A stretch of DNA of 64,000 bases. Origin: Paraperibacillus esterisolvens (GTDB lineage Bacteria; Bacillota; Bacilli; Bacillales; DSM-1321). Under the pieces are notes generated by a model. The model saw nothing but the letters and a program-made list of their open reading frames with translations. It made no database searches and had not been told where the DNA came from. Shown here piece by piece: positions 1 through 8,711 of the stretch. The stretch lies in contig NZ_CP143545.1 in the NCBI RefSeq assembly GCF_046237625.1, positions 2,108,001 through 2,172,000 on the forward strand, in the 5' to 3' direction. Position numbers and translations under genes: made by a program. Numbering within the stretch: position 1 is the stretch's first letter; the number at the start of each line of letters is the position of its first letter.

Positions 1-264
1 GTTGTCTGGGTTGCTAGTAATGTCATACCTTTCACATACAGTGAATGGAGTTTTTTCATTGGTCTTGGTCTTACAATTATAATATTCTTTTTTAATAGTA
101 GTGGTGGGTATTTTTCAAAAGGGGCTACGCTTGAGGCAAGTCAATCATCTTGGCAGGTTCAGAAGGATAACAATGAATTAAAGGCTAACGTAGGTGGCGT
201 GTTTTATGGTTCGGTTCTTTATACAGTTGTTAATTTAATCTTAATGACTATTATGTATATTTGA
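1..264 (+). CDS. 3' end of a small membrane protein (partial)
   Basis: The frame is open from the first base to a TGA at 262-264, giving 87 visible residues. Two hydrophobic stretches, one near the window start (FFIGLGLTIIIFFF) and one at the C-terminus (VLYTVVNLILMTIMYI), flank a polar segment, so this is probably a two-helix or larger integral membrane protein. The start lies outside the window. A terminator hairpin follows immediately. I do not recognise the family. It is separated from the phage relic downstream, so a link to it is unproven. Confidence 0.6.
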   Translation, partial: VVWVASNVIPFTYSEWSFFIGLGLTIIIFFFNSSGGYFSKGATLEASQSSWQVQKDNNELKANVGGVFYGSVLYTVVNLILMTIMYI

Positions 265-272
265 TAATGAAC

Positions 273-313
273 AGTTCGGTTATACCCCCATCACATAAAT
301 CCGAACTTTTTTT
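273..313 (+). terminator. Rho-independent terminator
   Basis: AGTTCGG (273-279) pairs with CCGAACT (301-307) across a long loop and is followed by a run of T. It would end transcription of the partial membrane protein gene. Confidence 0.6.
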
Positions 314-390
314 CAGTCCGTGGCACCGGGGAGGGGCTCGATTGTCCAAAATTATCTAGCTTGCGTACAAGTAAGGAGGAAGGTGCCCAT

Positions 391-685
391 GAATACCCAG
401 GATATTGAGCAAAAAACATGATGAATTGATTGCTGCTGAGATTGAGAAGTGAAATTCTACACTGAATAGATGCCGGCAAACAAGAAGCAGGAAGCAAAAA
501 ACTTCCTGGCGAAAAATTTAAGAGATGAAGATTTTTCATACGCCAAGCAAATAGAGTATATGGATAAACTCATCTTGGATTTTATGAAGAATGGTATGCA
601 CATCAATGAAGTGCTTAACATGCCGTATCACTTTGTCGTTGAAGTCCTTAGGGAAAGAAATAACCACAGAAAAAGAAATCTTTAA
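391..685 (+). pseudogene. Phage tail assembly chaperone-like relic
   Basis: A good ribosome site (AAGGAGG at about 373) precedes ATG 391, whose frame closes after nine codons. Reading on in the neighbouring frames gives a stop-broken KKHDELIAAEIEK piece and then an open frame from 470 to 685. That last frame yields 71 residues ending in a motif with MPYHFVVEVLRER. Phage tail-assembly chaperones sit just upstream of the tape-measure gene and are often made by frameshifting. A tape-measure relic lies downstream at 1443-1697, which supports the reading. The 470-685 part could still be translated, but it has no ribosome site of its own. The family call rests on order and weak resemblance. Confidence 0.4.
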
Positions 686-820
686 TATCAGCATTCGGTG
701 GTTAAGGATTTTTATTTTCGAGTAGGTTTAGCTGATTTTTTGTTAAACTAAAGCAAGGTTTATTTGGTTAGCTTGAGTATGTACAACTCATATAATAAAG
801 AAAGCAGGTGATTTTTTAAG

Positions 821-1378
821 GTGAAATTTGAATATAGATTGTGTGGTCTAGGGTGGGCTGAGGGATACATCGAAATTAATTCATTGACGGTAGATTTCAC
901 CGTAAGTTATTTCTCAGACGGATTAGGTGAGTTCTTGAATTCATTAATGGTATTAAATCCGTTTTGTGTTCCTGATGATGAGGTTAAATCAGAAACTATA
1001 TGCAGTTGGTATGTCGAACCCTCTGGAACAGAATTGATCTTTAAACGAAACAACGATATGTTGAATATAAAGGTAATAACCTATGAAGATATGGACTTTC
1101 AAATTAATAAAAAATTGCAGATTGAAGCATTTGTTGCATATGATGAATTCTTGTTAAATGTTATTAAGCAAGCAGATTTGTTATTAAAAAAGCATGGTAT
1201 TATTGGATATAAAGAGGCATGGTATGAGCATGACTTTCCAATTACCAGTTTTTTAAAGTTAAAGAACTATTTGTTGCATAAAAAGAAATATCCTATAGAT
1301 ACCTTCATAGAAAAAGGCTGTGAACTGGAGAAAAGCAACCTAAACAAGGATGTTTATCTATTATTAAATTGTATTTAG
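821..1378 (+). CDS. Unassigned protein, immunity-like
   Basis: 185 codons from a GTG start with AGGTGA about ten bases upstream. The protein is soluble, with no signal peptide or membrane segment, and is acidic with a lysine-rich C-terminal third. The N-terminus carries a GLGWAEGYIEI turn like that of many orphan immunity-type or hypothetical proteins of Bacillus and Paenibacillus. I cannot name a family with certainty. It sits between two pieces of a decayed phage tail module, is much more AT-rich than the genes after 1.7 kb, and has its own terminator. This suggests an independently acquired cargo gene. A role as immunity protein is inference only, since no toxin partner is visible in the window. 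Confidence 0.6.
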   Translation: MKFEYRLCGLGWAEGYIEINSLTVDFTVSYFSDGLGEFLNSLMVLNPFCVPDDEVKSETICSWYVEPSGTELIFKRNNDMLNIKVITYEDMDFQINKKLQIEAFVAYDEFLLNVIKQADLLLKKHGIIGYKEAWYEHDFPITSFLKLKNYLLHKKKYPIDTFIEKGCELEKSNLNKDVYLLLNCI

Positions 1379-1380
1379 CA

Positions 1381-1418
1381 GGAAGACCATCAAATGTAAT
1401 GGTCTTCTTTTTTTTTTT
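1381..1418 (+). terminator. Rho-independent terminator
   Basis: GAAGACCAT (1382-1390) pairs with ATGGTCTTC (1399-1407), followed by about ten T residues. It ends the immunity-like gene. Confidence 0.85.
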
Positions 1419-1442
1419 AGTTTCCAAGTAAGGAGGTCAACA

Positions 1443-1697
1443 TTGGCAGAAAAGATAGAAGGTTTAGCAATAGGGCTGGATGTAGACCATCTGGCGCTCG
1501 ACTGGGGCCTGACTGGCTTGAAAGACCGGCTATAAACTGTAAACAGTGAAATGAAGACGAATTTTATCTTCTAATACAACAGGATGGTCCAAGAGTACGG
1601 AGAAGGTTTTAAACAGGCAAGGGAAAAATCATCAGGTGGCATCTTTAAACAGCCTGGAGAGAAACATCAAGCAAACTTCCCAGGAGCAGACATTATG
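1443..1697 (+). pseudogene. Phage tail tape-measure N-terminal relic
   Basis: After AGTAAGGAGG, a TTG start at 1443 reads AEKIEGLAIGLDVDHL and then GLTGLKDRL before a TAA, followed by TVNSEMK. Further on, in shifted frames, come a VQEYGEGFKQARE-like piece and SLNSLERNIKQTSQE. These match, in order, the conserved N-terminus of Siphovirus tape-measure proteins of Bacillus phages (IEGLSIGLDLDTL / TVNSEMK / LNNLER). Stops, frameshifts and internal deletions mean it is dead. The relic runs into the 3' end of the convergent gene that stops at 1693. Confidence 0.7.
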
Positions 1698-2646
1698 AGC
1701 TGCCGCACGAAGAACCGCACGAACTTGAAGAACAGCTTGAACCTGAACAGGAGTGGCCGTTAGAGCTGCAGGAGCTGCATGAACCGCCGCCGTCGTGGTC
1801 ACTATGGCCATGGCTGCCTTCTCCAGCATATCCACCGGAGCAGGAAGACCAGCCGGAACAGAAGGATTTTTCATCCTTGACCTTTTTTTGATACTGGAGG
1901 CCATAATAAGAGGCGAATAAAGCAGGCGCAGGGCCTTCAAAAGATTTTGTGAGGTCAATGGCGGGTGCACCGCTTCTCCTGATGTTCCTTACATCTTCCT
2001 TAAGTTTGGCTGACAGGCGTTCCGCCGAAAGTTTCGCTTCCTCGCTGACAGGATGGAGGTGTCTTGCCATGATGGTTCTTGAGGGAGAATGCTCGATTTC
2101 CTCCAGTTTTTCACGGCTGATAGTGCGTCTGAAAAAAGGGCCGAGAATCTTGGAAGAACTCGGCAGGACTTCAAACATGCAGGAGTATATCAAGTCAAAC
2201 CACGCCCTGCTGTCCATACGCTCCTCCAGGACAGATTCGGTCCACTCTTGTTCCGGGTTCGGTTCATGATGGAGGTATTCTCCCAGGTATGCAAGAGAAA
2301 ACTCCTGGTAGTCCTTTGTGAACATCAGCATACCATGCCAGATTTCATCCACTTTGTCACTATACATCGGTACATTTTTCAGCATCGCAGCCATCACAAA
2401 GAACCGCTTCAATTCAAATTCATGCCACGGGTATTCATCTTCAGAGAGTCTGCCTTCCTTTATGACCCGGAGCTTGACTGCCTCGGAGTAATGGGGATTC
2501 CATGCATCTTCCAGCTTCCCGATCAGCCCCTCAAGGCCAAGCCCCGGCCTTGCCCCAAGCATATCCGGCAGCTCATTACGGAATCTGTAAGGTTTGCCGG
2601 GGAAGGGTGTCCCTTTCAGCAGCCTTGAGAAAAAATTAGAGAACAT
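1693..2646 (-). CDS. GRDP/DUF1399-like protein with Cys/Ser/Gly-rich tail
   Basis: 317 residues starting at ATG 2646 behind GAGGGG. The central part has a D-E-I-W-H-x-x-L-x-F-T-K-D-Y segment typical of glycine-rich domain (DUF1399/COG4278-type) proteins. The last 60 or so residues become extremely rich in Cys, Ser, Gly and His, with repeated SCSS/CGSSC units. No signal peptide or membrane helix is visible. Such a tail suggests metal binding or low-complexity surface contacts, but this is inference. The gene converges on the phage relic and diverges from the cytochrome oxidase operon. The enzyme or binding role is unknown. Confidence 0.75.
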   Translation of the reverse strand: MFSNFFSRLLKGTPFPGKPYRFRNELPDMLGARPGLGLEGLIGKLEDAWNPHYSEAVKLRVIKEGRLSEDEYPWHEFELKRFFVMAAMLKNVPMYSDKVDEIWHGMLMFTKDYQEFSLAYLGEYLHHEPNPEQEWTESVLEERMDSRAWFDLIYSCMFEVLPSSSKILGPFFRRTISREKLEEIEHSPSRTIMARHLHPVSEEAKLSAERLSAKLKEDVRNIRRSGAPAIDLTKSFEGPAPALFASYYGLQYQKKVKDEKSFCSGWSSCSGGYAGEGSHGHSDHDGGGSCSSCSSNGHSCSGSSCSSSSCGSSCGSS

Positions 2647-2780
2647 ATTTTATGTCCCCTCGCTTCCTTTTTGTTTTCTTACAAATTTCTACAAATCCCT
2701 CACGAAATTCCTTCTTTTTGGAATAAATTTTTCCATTATGAAGAAATTAAAGAAAAACTGGTAGAGGAATTGGTGATCAC

Positions 2781-4139
2781 GTGGATGATTTAATTATTGC
2801 CAGAGCCATGTTTGGCACTACCATGGCTTTTCATATCATTTTTGCAACACTGGGTATCGGCATCCCTTTCATGATTCTGGTATCCGAGCTGATGTTCATG
2901 AAAACAAAGGACCAGGACTATTCCATCATGGCAAGGAGATGGACGAAGGCAAAAGGAATTCTGCTTGGAATTGCCATACCATCCGGCACCATTGCAGGTG
3001 TATCTCTATCTCTGCTTTGGCCCGGGTTTATGGAGGTAGTCGGGAGGGTGATGGCCCTTCCTTTCCAGATTGAAATTTATGCTTTTTTCATTGAGGCGCT
3101 TTTTCTCTCGATCTATGTGTATGCCTATGACCGCATTTCAGCCAAGGGGAGGGTATTTGCTCTTGTGCTGGTTACACTCGGGGCACTTGCATCGGCTGTG
3201 CTTATTTCCAATGTACATGCATTTGAAGGGACACCTGCAGGCTTCCGTGTAGTGGATGGCAAAATTGTGGATGTAGATCCCTGGGCAGCCTTTTTCAATC
3301 CGAGCTTTTATGTAACAGCGGGGCATGTTGCCATCACTGCCTTAATGACGGGTGCTTTCGTAATCGCGGCAACTGCTGCCTATAAGCTCCTGCGCAATTC
3401 GGCCGGTAGCCGGTCGTATGCATTCCATAAGAAAGCTCTCGTCATGGGGCTGACAGCGGGCTTAGTCATTGCCTTTCTCAGTTCCTTGAACGGCCATGCT
3501 TCTGCTCAGCATCTCCACAAATATCAGCCGGAAAAACTGGCAGCCGCTGAAGGTCTTTTCGAAACCCGTTCCCATGCACCGCTCTTGATTGGCGGTTCGG
3601 TTAACGGGGAAACCGAGACGGTTAAATGGGGGATTGAAATTCCCTGGGCACTGAGCTTCCTGGCAGGAAACAGCTTTGACACGGTGGTAAAGGGACTCAA
3701 CGAATTCCCCCGGGAACACTGGCCGCCTTTGTTCATTCATACGATGTTCAACGGGATGGTGGGGATTGGCGTTTATTCCATTCTGGCTTCTCTATTAGGC
3801 ATCTATTGGCTGAAAATCAGGAAAAAGGAATCTGTGCCGAAGTGGATGCTGTGGGTTTTTTTCCTGTCAGGTCCTTTATCCATCCTCGCTATAGAGTTCG
3901 GATGGATCTTGGCCTGCACCGGAAGGCAGCCATGGACCATTTATCATATTCTCAGCACAGCTGATTCAGTCACAAGCCAGCAGAATCTGGGGATACTGTA
4001 TCTCATGTTCGTTCTGGTTTACATCCTGCTTGGTGTGGTGGTGGTCGCGGTTCTTTATTATTATTTCAAGAGGCATCCGCTTCTAAAGGAACTGTCCAGC
4101 CAGCAGGAAGGCGATGACAATAACTATACCATTCATTAA
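2781..4139 (+). CDS. cydA: Cytochrome bd quinol oxidase subunit I
   Basis: 452 residues from a GTG start. This is the heme-bearing subunit of the terminal quinol oxidase that reduces O2 to water without proton pumping and allows respiration at low oxygen. Visible family marks are His18 in the first helix (FHIIFATLGIG), a second conserved His near residue 180 (TAGHVAITAL), the QIEIYAFFIEALF stretch, and about nine membrane helices. The length fits the short Q-loop form (YthA-type in B. subtilis). Subunit II follows after eleven bases, so the two form an operon. The gene may be the ythA orthologue rather than the main cydA, because no cydCD lies here. Confidence 0.93.
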   Translation: MDDLIIARAMFGTTMAFHIIFATLGIGIPFMILVSELMFMKTKDQDYSIMARRWTKAKGILLGIAIPSGTIAGVSLSLLWPGFMEVVGRVMALPFQIEIYAFFIEALFLSIYVYAYDRISAKGRVFALVLVTLGALASAVLISNVHAFEGTPAGFRVVDGKIVDVDPWAAFFNPSFYVTAGHVAITALMTGAFVIAATAAYKLLRNSAGSRSYAFHKKALVMGLTAGLVIAFLSSLNGHASAQHLHKYQPEKLAAAEGLFETRSHAPLLIGGSVNGETETVKWGIEIPWALSFLAGNSFDTVVKGLNEFPREHWPPLFIHTMFNGMVGIGVYSILASLLGIYWLKIRKKESVPKWMLWVFFLSGPLSILAIEFGWILACTGRQPWTIYHILSTADSVTSQQNLGILYLMFVLVYILLGVVVVAVLYYYFKRHPLLKELSSQQEGDDNNYTIH

Positions 4140-4150
4140 GGGGGGAGATT

Positions 4151-5194
4151 ATGCACGGATTTACTTTTACAGATGAAATTTTGGCGATATCGCTCATTTG
4201 GGGCTTCGTATTCATCTATGCTGTCATGGGAGCCATGGATTTCGGTGCCGGGTTCTGGTCCATGGTCTATATCAACAGGGATAAAGCCAATGCAACGAAT
4301 ATTGCCAACCGGTATCTTTCGCCTACCTGGGAAGTGACAAACGTGTTCATCGTGGCCCTGGTAGTAGCGATCTACAGCATGTTTCCGGGTGCTGCCTATG
4401 CCCTGGGGACAATCCTTTTGATTCCAGGCAGCATGATCCTGCTGCTCCTGACCATCAGGAGTGCATTTCTCGTTTTTTCCCATACTGCCGAAAAATATAA
4501 AAGGCTTCTGATCTACATTTCGGGAATCACCGGTATCCTTATTCCAGGACTGCTGATGGCTGTCCTCCCGATATCCCAGGGCGGCTATGTTGTATCGATA
4601 GACGGAAATGACAGCCTTTCCCTTGTCAGGCTGTTTACCAGCCCGAATGTGTATGCGTTTATTGCTTTTGCCATAACCAGCTCTCTGTTTCTTTCTTCAC
4701 TTCTCCTTGCTGATTATTCCAGGGCAGCAGGAGATGCCAGGGCATATGAAGTGTATAGGCGGGATGCCCTGATCACCGGACCGCTGTCGCTTGCGAGCGC
4801 GTTCCTGATCATGCTGACTCTGAGAAGCGAGGCCGGATGGCTGTACAGCCGGATGATGGAATATTCCGGGCTTCTGGCAGCATCAGCCATATGCTTCCTG
4901 CTTTCAGGCGCCGCCCTGATGCTCCCTGGTAAAAATGGACGGCGGGGTATGCCCCGTTTTGCTGTCATAATCACGATCCTGCAATATATATCTGCAAGCT
5001 ATGTATACGGCGTTTCCCATCTGCCTTATATTGTGTATCCGAATGTGACCATACAGTCCGGGTTTACCGATCCCAGTTCCTTTCACGCTGTCTTCATTGT
5101 TTACATTGTCGGATTTGCCATCCTTTTCCCTGGGTTTTATTATTTCTGGACGCTGTTCATGAAAGACAAAAGCCTGCAGCAAAAACAGGAATAA
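4151..5194 (+). CDS. cydB: Cytochrome bd quinol oxidase subunit II
   Basis: 347 residues, ATG start behind GGGGGGAG. This is the partner subunit of the bd oxidase. It is a multi-helix membrane protein with the typical N-terminal VFIYAVMGAMDFGAGFW region and a NVFIVALV segment. It lies eleven bases after subunit I and is followed by a strong terminator, so the operon has exactly two genes. The CydDC exporter needed for heme assembly must be encoded elsewhere. Most like the YthB type. Confidence 0.93.
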   Translation: MHGFTFTDEILAISLIWGFVFIYAVMGAMDFGAGFWSMVYINRDKANATNIANRYLSPTWEVTNVFIVALVVAIYSMFPGAAYALGTILLIPGSMILLLLTIRSAFLVFSHTAEKYKRLLIYISGITGILIPGLLMAVLPISQGGYVVSIDGNDSLSLVRLFTSPNVYAFIAFAITSSLFLSSLLLADYSRAAGDARAYEVYRRDALITGPLSLASAFLIMLTLRSEAGWLYSRMMEYSGLLAASAICFLLSGAALMLPGKNGRRGMPRFAVIITILQYISASYVYGVSHLPYIVYPNVTIQSGFTDPSSFHAVFIVYIVGFAILFPGFYYFWTLFMKDKSLQQKQE

Positions 5195-5217
5195 CACCGC
5201 TTTATGCGGTGTTTTTT
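5193..5217 (+). terminator. Rho-independent terminator
   Basis: AACACCGC and GCGGTGTT form a stem over a short TTTAT loop, followed by TTTTTT. It closes the cytochrome bd operon. Confidence 0.9.
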
Positions 5218-5327
5218 CGTTGGCAGCATGTTAAGACTGAGTCCCATTTCCTTGTCTATCCTTGCGCTTTTCTATAAAATGGATACATTCTGATTGTGCG
5301 CAGGAAAAATGAGTGGGAGGGGAACCG

Positions 5328-6659
5328 GTGGCACAGCATGACTTTACAAAAGGAAGCATTTTCAGGCAGCTGTACATCTTTTCAGGGCCAATCCTTTTGG
5401 CCAGCCTTCTTCAGACTTCCTATCAATTCATCGACAGTCTTTGGGTGGGCAATTTAATTGGCGCCCGTGCGCTTGGAGCTGTTTCCGTTTCTAGTACAGT
5501 CATATTTACTGTACTGTCCCTTATACTGGGTATCAATAATGCCTCCTTGACGATTCTTTCCCAGCAGAGGGGAAAGGGCGACAGGGAGGCGCTGAAGAAG
5601 TATATTAATGGATTTGTGGTCATACTCACGGCGCTGGCGCTCATTCTCGGGGCAGCAGGCTTCTTCTTTTCTGAAGCAATTCTCCGTCTTCTCGGCACCC
5701 CGGCTGAAATGATTCCTGAAGCTGCCGGTTATCTGCAGATCAATTTTCTCGGCATCCTTTTTTTATTCGGCTATAACTTTATCGGTACACTTCTCAGGGC
5801 CATGGGAAACAGCAAAGCGCCGCTCCGGTTTGTATTTGCGGCAGTGGTACTCAATGCGATCCTGGATCCTATATTTATCTCTGTCATGAATCTCGGAGTG
5901 GATGGTGCTGCGATTGCAACTGTGATTTCACAGGGATTTTCGTTTTTATATGGACTCACTTTTATTATTAAACGGAAACTGGCTCCCCTGACATTGCCTT
6001 ACCTCCCCAACAGAGAGGTTACAGGCTTGATTCTGAAGCTGGGGATACCGAGTGCCATGCAGATGGGTGTCATATCGGCAGGCGTAATGGCCATTATGAG
6101 TGTGGTCACATCCTTTGGAAGCGGAGTCACGGCCGGCTTTGGAGCTGCCCAGAGGCTTGACAGCCTGCTTATGCTTCCGGCCCACGCGCTCGGTACGGCT
6201 GTTAACGCCATGGCCGGACAGAATATTGGTGCAGGCAGATGGGACAGAGTCCATAAAATATCGTTCTATGCCGTTCTTTACAATTTAGGGATCATGCTTG
6301 CAGTGGCGTTGCTGATTTTTAGTTTTGCTGACTTCGGAATCGGTTTATTCATTGACGATCCCGAAGCCGTCAGCTTTGGAGCGGATTATATGCGGGGCAT
6401 TGCCTTCTTCTATCCGCTTCTAGGGATTAATTTCGTATTGAATGGAGCTGTAAGGGCTTCTGGTGCAATGGTCGCTGTCCTGGTACTCAACATCATCTCA
6501 TTCTGGGTGCTGAGATATCCGCTGACCTATGCTTTTGCAAACAGATTCGGTGCAGAAGGAATTCCCTTCGGAATGGGCACAAGCTTCTTCATCAGCGCCA
6601 TCTTCGCTGTTCTATATTACAAGCTTGGTAATTGGAAAAAGAAAAGACTGCGCGGTTAA
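5328..6659 (+). CDS. MATE family multidrug efflux protein
   Basis: GTG 5328 is preferred over the upstream GTG at 5313 because GGGAGGGG lies five bases before it. The 443-residue product starts MAQHDFTKGSIFRQL, typical of Bacillus MATE (NorM-like) exporters. It has twelve predicted helices, an early SYQFIDSLWVGNL segment and internal two-fold similarity. It would export cationic drugs using a Na+ or H+ gradient at the cytoplasmic membrane. The substrate cannot be told from sequence. It is a single-gene unit with its own terminator. Confidence 0.9.
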   Translation: MAQHDFTKGSIFRQLYIFSGPILLASLLQTSYQFIDSLWVGNLIGARALGAVSVSSTVIFTVLSLILGINNASLTILSQQRGKGDREALKKYINGFVVILTALALILGAAGFFFSEAILRLLGTPAEMIPEAAGYLQINFLGILFLFGYNFIGTLLRAMGNSKAPLRFVFAAVVLNAILDPIFISVMNLGVDGAAIATVISQGFSFLYGLTFIIKRKLAPLTLPYLPNREVTGLILKLGIPSAMQMGVISAGVMAIMSVVTSFGSGVTAGFGAAQRLDSLLMLPAHALGTAVNAMAGQNIGAGRWDRVHKISFYAVLYNLGIMLAVALLIFSFADFGIGLFIDDPEAVSFGADYMRGIAFFYPLLGINFVLNGAVRASGAMVAVLVLNIISFWVLRYPLTYAFANRFGAEGIPFGMGTSFFISAIFAVLYYKLGNWKKKRLRG

Positions 6660-6669
6660 TCCCTTTTAG

Positions 6670-6706
6670 AGAGCTGCTTCCACAACGGAGGCAGCTCTTT
6701 TTTTAA
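6670..6706 (+). terminator. Rho-independent terminator
   Basis: GAGCTGC and GCAGCTC stem with a loop of about a dozen bases, followed by TTTTTTTTT, after the MATE gene. Confidence 0.85.
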
Positions 6707-6728
6707 GGCTCTTTTCTAATGGATTATC

Positions 6729-6899
6729 GTGAACACGTTCTTAATAGGCAGACCTCAAGTTCCAGAGGATGCCAGACGTTATTACCTTATTAGTAATAGA
6801 ACATCCCCGGAAACAAAGCTCTATACGCTAATGAAGTTTCAGTCCAAAGTCGTAGATAATTTCATTCCTTCTCCTGACGAAAGCAAATCGCATTCTTAA
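6729..6899 (+). CDS. Small ORF, doubtful
   Basis: A GTG-initiated frame of 56 codons reads through RRYYLISNRTSPETKLYTLMKF before a TAA. There is no clear ribosome site and I recognise no family. The composition is protein-like but the frame may be a relic. It occupies the otherwise empty stretch between the MATE terminator and the SDR gene. Confidence 0.2.
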   Translation: MNTFLIGRPQVPEDARRYYLISNRTSPETKLYTLMKFQSKVVDNFIPSPDESKSHS

Positions 6900-6937
6900 T
6901 AGAATGAAAGTAATAAATGAGAGAAGGAGAGAGAAAC

Positions 6938-7672
6938 ATGACAGAATTTTATGGCAGGACCATTATGATCACCGGAGCCTCAAAAGGACTGGGAAGGGCG
7001 CTGGCCCTGGAATTCGCTGGGAAGGGTGCGGATCTTGCCATCTGTGCCAGGAATGAGGAACAGCTGCTCGATGTTAAAAAGGAAGCAGAGCGGTATGGTG
7101 TCAGGGTACTGGCGGTAAGTGCCGATATTTCACTGGCAGCCGAAGCAGAAAGATTTACAGCGCTGGCACTGGCCGAATTCAAAAAAATCGATGTGCTGAT
7201 CAACAATGCTTCCATACTCGGGCCAAGCCCCATACCTCAGCTGCTGGATTTTCCGGAAGATGACTTTTTTGAAGTCATTAGAGTCAATGCATTAAGTGCT
7301 TTTTTAATAACAAAACGGGTTCTGCCAGGTATGCTTGAAAGAAATTCAGGCTCTGTGATTAATGTGACATCCGAGGCAGGGAACACGGGCTATGCAGGCT
7401 GGGGAGCATACGGTATTTCCAAGTTTGCTGTGGAAGGGCTCACTGAAACATGGGCGGATGAATTGTCAGGCACAGCAGTGAGGATGAATATGGTAGATCC
7501 GGGAGAAATGAATACAGACATGCATGACAGGGCAGTGCCGGACTGTGACTATGAACTTGCAGAACCCGAGCAGGTGCTGGATGTTTTCTTATACCTTGCT
7601 TCAGACAGGTCCATGTTAAAAACCGGCAGCCGTTATGCGGCGCAGGAATTTAGGGAGGAGGAGGAAGCATGA
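6938..7672 (+). CDS. Short-chain dehydrogenase/reductase
   Basis: ATG 6938 is chosen over ATG 6917 because AGAAGGAGAG lies just upstream. The 244-residue protein is a classical NAD(P)-dependent SDR. It has TGASKGLG cofactor loop from residue 12, an NNAS motif, the catalytic Ser in NVTSEAG, and Tyr158-x3-Lys162 in YGISK. Its stop overlaps the start of the QueA paralogue (ATGA), so the two are translationally coupled, and a VOC protein follows. The conserved trio suggests a shared pathway with a small-molecule carbonyl substrate. The substrate is unknown. Confidence 0.88.
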   Translation: MTEFYGRTIMITGASKGLGRALALEFAGKGADLAICARNEEQLLDVKKEAERYGVRVLAVSADISLAAEAERFTALALAEFKKIDVLINNASILGPSPIPQLLDFPEDDFFEVIRVNALSAFLITKRVLPGMLERNSGSVINVTSEAGNTGYAGWGAYGISKFAVEGLTETWADELSGTAVRMNMVDPGEMNTDMHDRAVPDCDYELAEPEQVLDVFLYLASDRSMLKTGSRYAAQEFREEEEA

Positions 7673-8700
7673 TGCCTCTAACATCTACCCGCTTTTACCT
7701 GCCGGATGACTTGAATGCTTCGGTTCCGGCGGAAAAAAGGGGAATCAGACGTGACTTTGTTAAATTGATGGCTCTCGACAGAAGGACCGGTGAAGTTAAA
7801 GATGATACGTTCCATAATCTCGGTCAATACCTGAACAAGGGAGATGTTTTGGTCTTAAATAACAGCAGGACACTGCCTGCGGTTTTAAAGGCGGAAATTA
7901 AGAGGCTGTTCCATACGGTCAAGGAACATGCAGAGGTAAGACTTGCCCGCAGGCTGTCCGAGAATACATGGGAAGTGCTGATTGCAGCCACTAATGTAAG
8001 AGCGGGAGATATGCTTCATTTCTCAGAAACGCTGCAGGCGGAAGTAAAAATAAGCCATGACAACAAACCGCTTCAGACAGTGGTTTTTACAGAAAGCGGG
8101 TCAAAGCTTTTGGATTCTATTTACCGCCTGGGCGAGCCGGTACGATATGAATATATAACAGAACCATGGGGATTGGAATATTATCAGACTGTATTCGCCT
8201 CACATCCCGGATCCATCGAGATGCCTTCAGCAGGAAGGGCATTTACCTGGGAGCTGTTATTTAAGCTGCAGCAAAAAGGGATCAAGATCGTCTTTTTGCA
8301 GCTTCATACGGGACTCAGTTATTTCTTGGATGACAAATGGAAAATGAACCCAGGGGAGAATAGTGAGGAATTTTTCATACCTGAAGCGGCCATGCAGGCT
8401 GTGATGGAAGCGCGAAATAGAGGAAACCGGGTAATCGCCGCAGGCACGACAGTTGTCCGGGCGCTAGAAACAGCCGCCCGGAACAATCAGCTGTCCGGCT
8501 GGACTAATCTTTATATTCACTCCAGGCACCACCTTCAGCTGGCAGACGGGATATTGACCGGACTGCATGAGCCGGAAGCGAGTCATCTGGATATGCTTTC
8601 TGCATTCATTGAAATGCCTTATCTGATGGCGGCTTACCGGGATGCTGTAAAAAAAGGCTATTTATGGCATGAATTCGGTGACATGAACTTAATCATTTAA
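7669..8700 (+). CDS. QueA paralogue (SAM:tRNA ribosyltransferase-isomerase family)
   Basis: 343 residues, matching the full QueA length. QueA transfers and isomerises the ribose of SAM onto 7-aminomethyl-7-deazaguanine in tRNA during queuosine synthesis. N-terminal fold marks such as GDVLVLNNSRTLPA are present. However, the highly conserved PTAGLHFT active-site motif reads PSAGRAFT at residues 186-193, and the C-terminal EFGDAMLI reads EFGDMNLI. The gene is coupled to an SDR and followed by a VOC gene, not placed with tgt and ruvB as the genuine queA usually is. It is therefore a paralogue, perhaps acting on another substrate. Whether it modifies tRNA is uncertain. Confidence 0.82.
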   Translation: MMPLTSTRFYLPDDLNASVPAEKRGIRRDFVKLMALDRRTGEVKDDTFHNLGQYLNKGDVLVLNNSRTLPAVLKAEIKRLFHTVKEHAEVRLARRLSENTWEVLIAATNVRAGDMLHFSETLQAEVKISHDNKPLQTVVFTESGSKLLDSIYRLGEPVRYEYITEPWGLEYYQTVFASHPGSIEMPSAGRAFTWELLFKLQQKGIKIVFLQLHTGLSYFLDDKWKMNPGENSEEFFIPEAAMQAVMEARNRGNRVIAAGTTVVRALETAARNNQLSGWTNLYIHSRHHLQLADGILTGLHEPEASHLDMLSAFIEMPYLMAAYRDAVKKGYLWHEFGDMNLII

Positions 8701-8711
8701 AGGAGAACATT

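Noticed and set aside
1632..1970. Alternate minus-strand frame in the Cys-rich tail
   Set aside because: Shadow frame of the GRDP-like gene's low-complexity tail.
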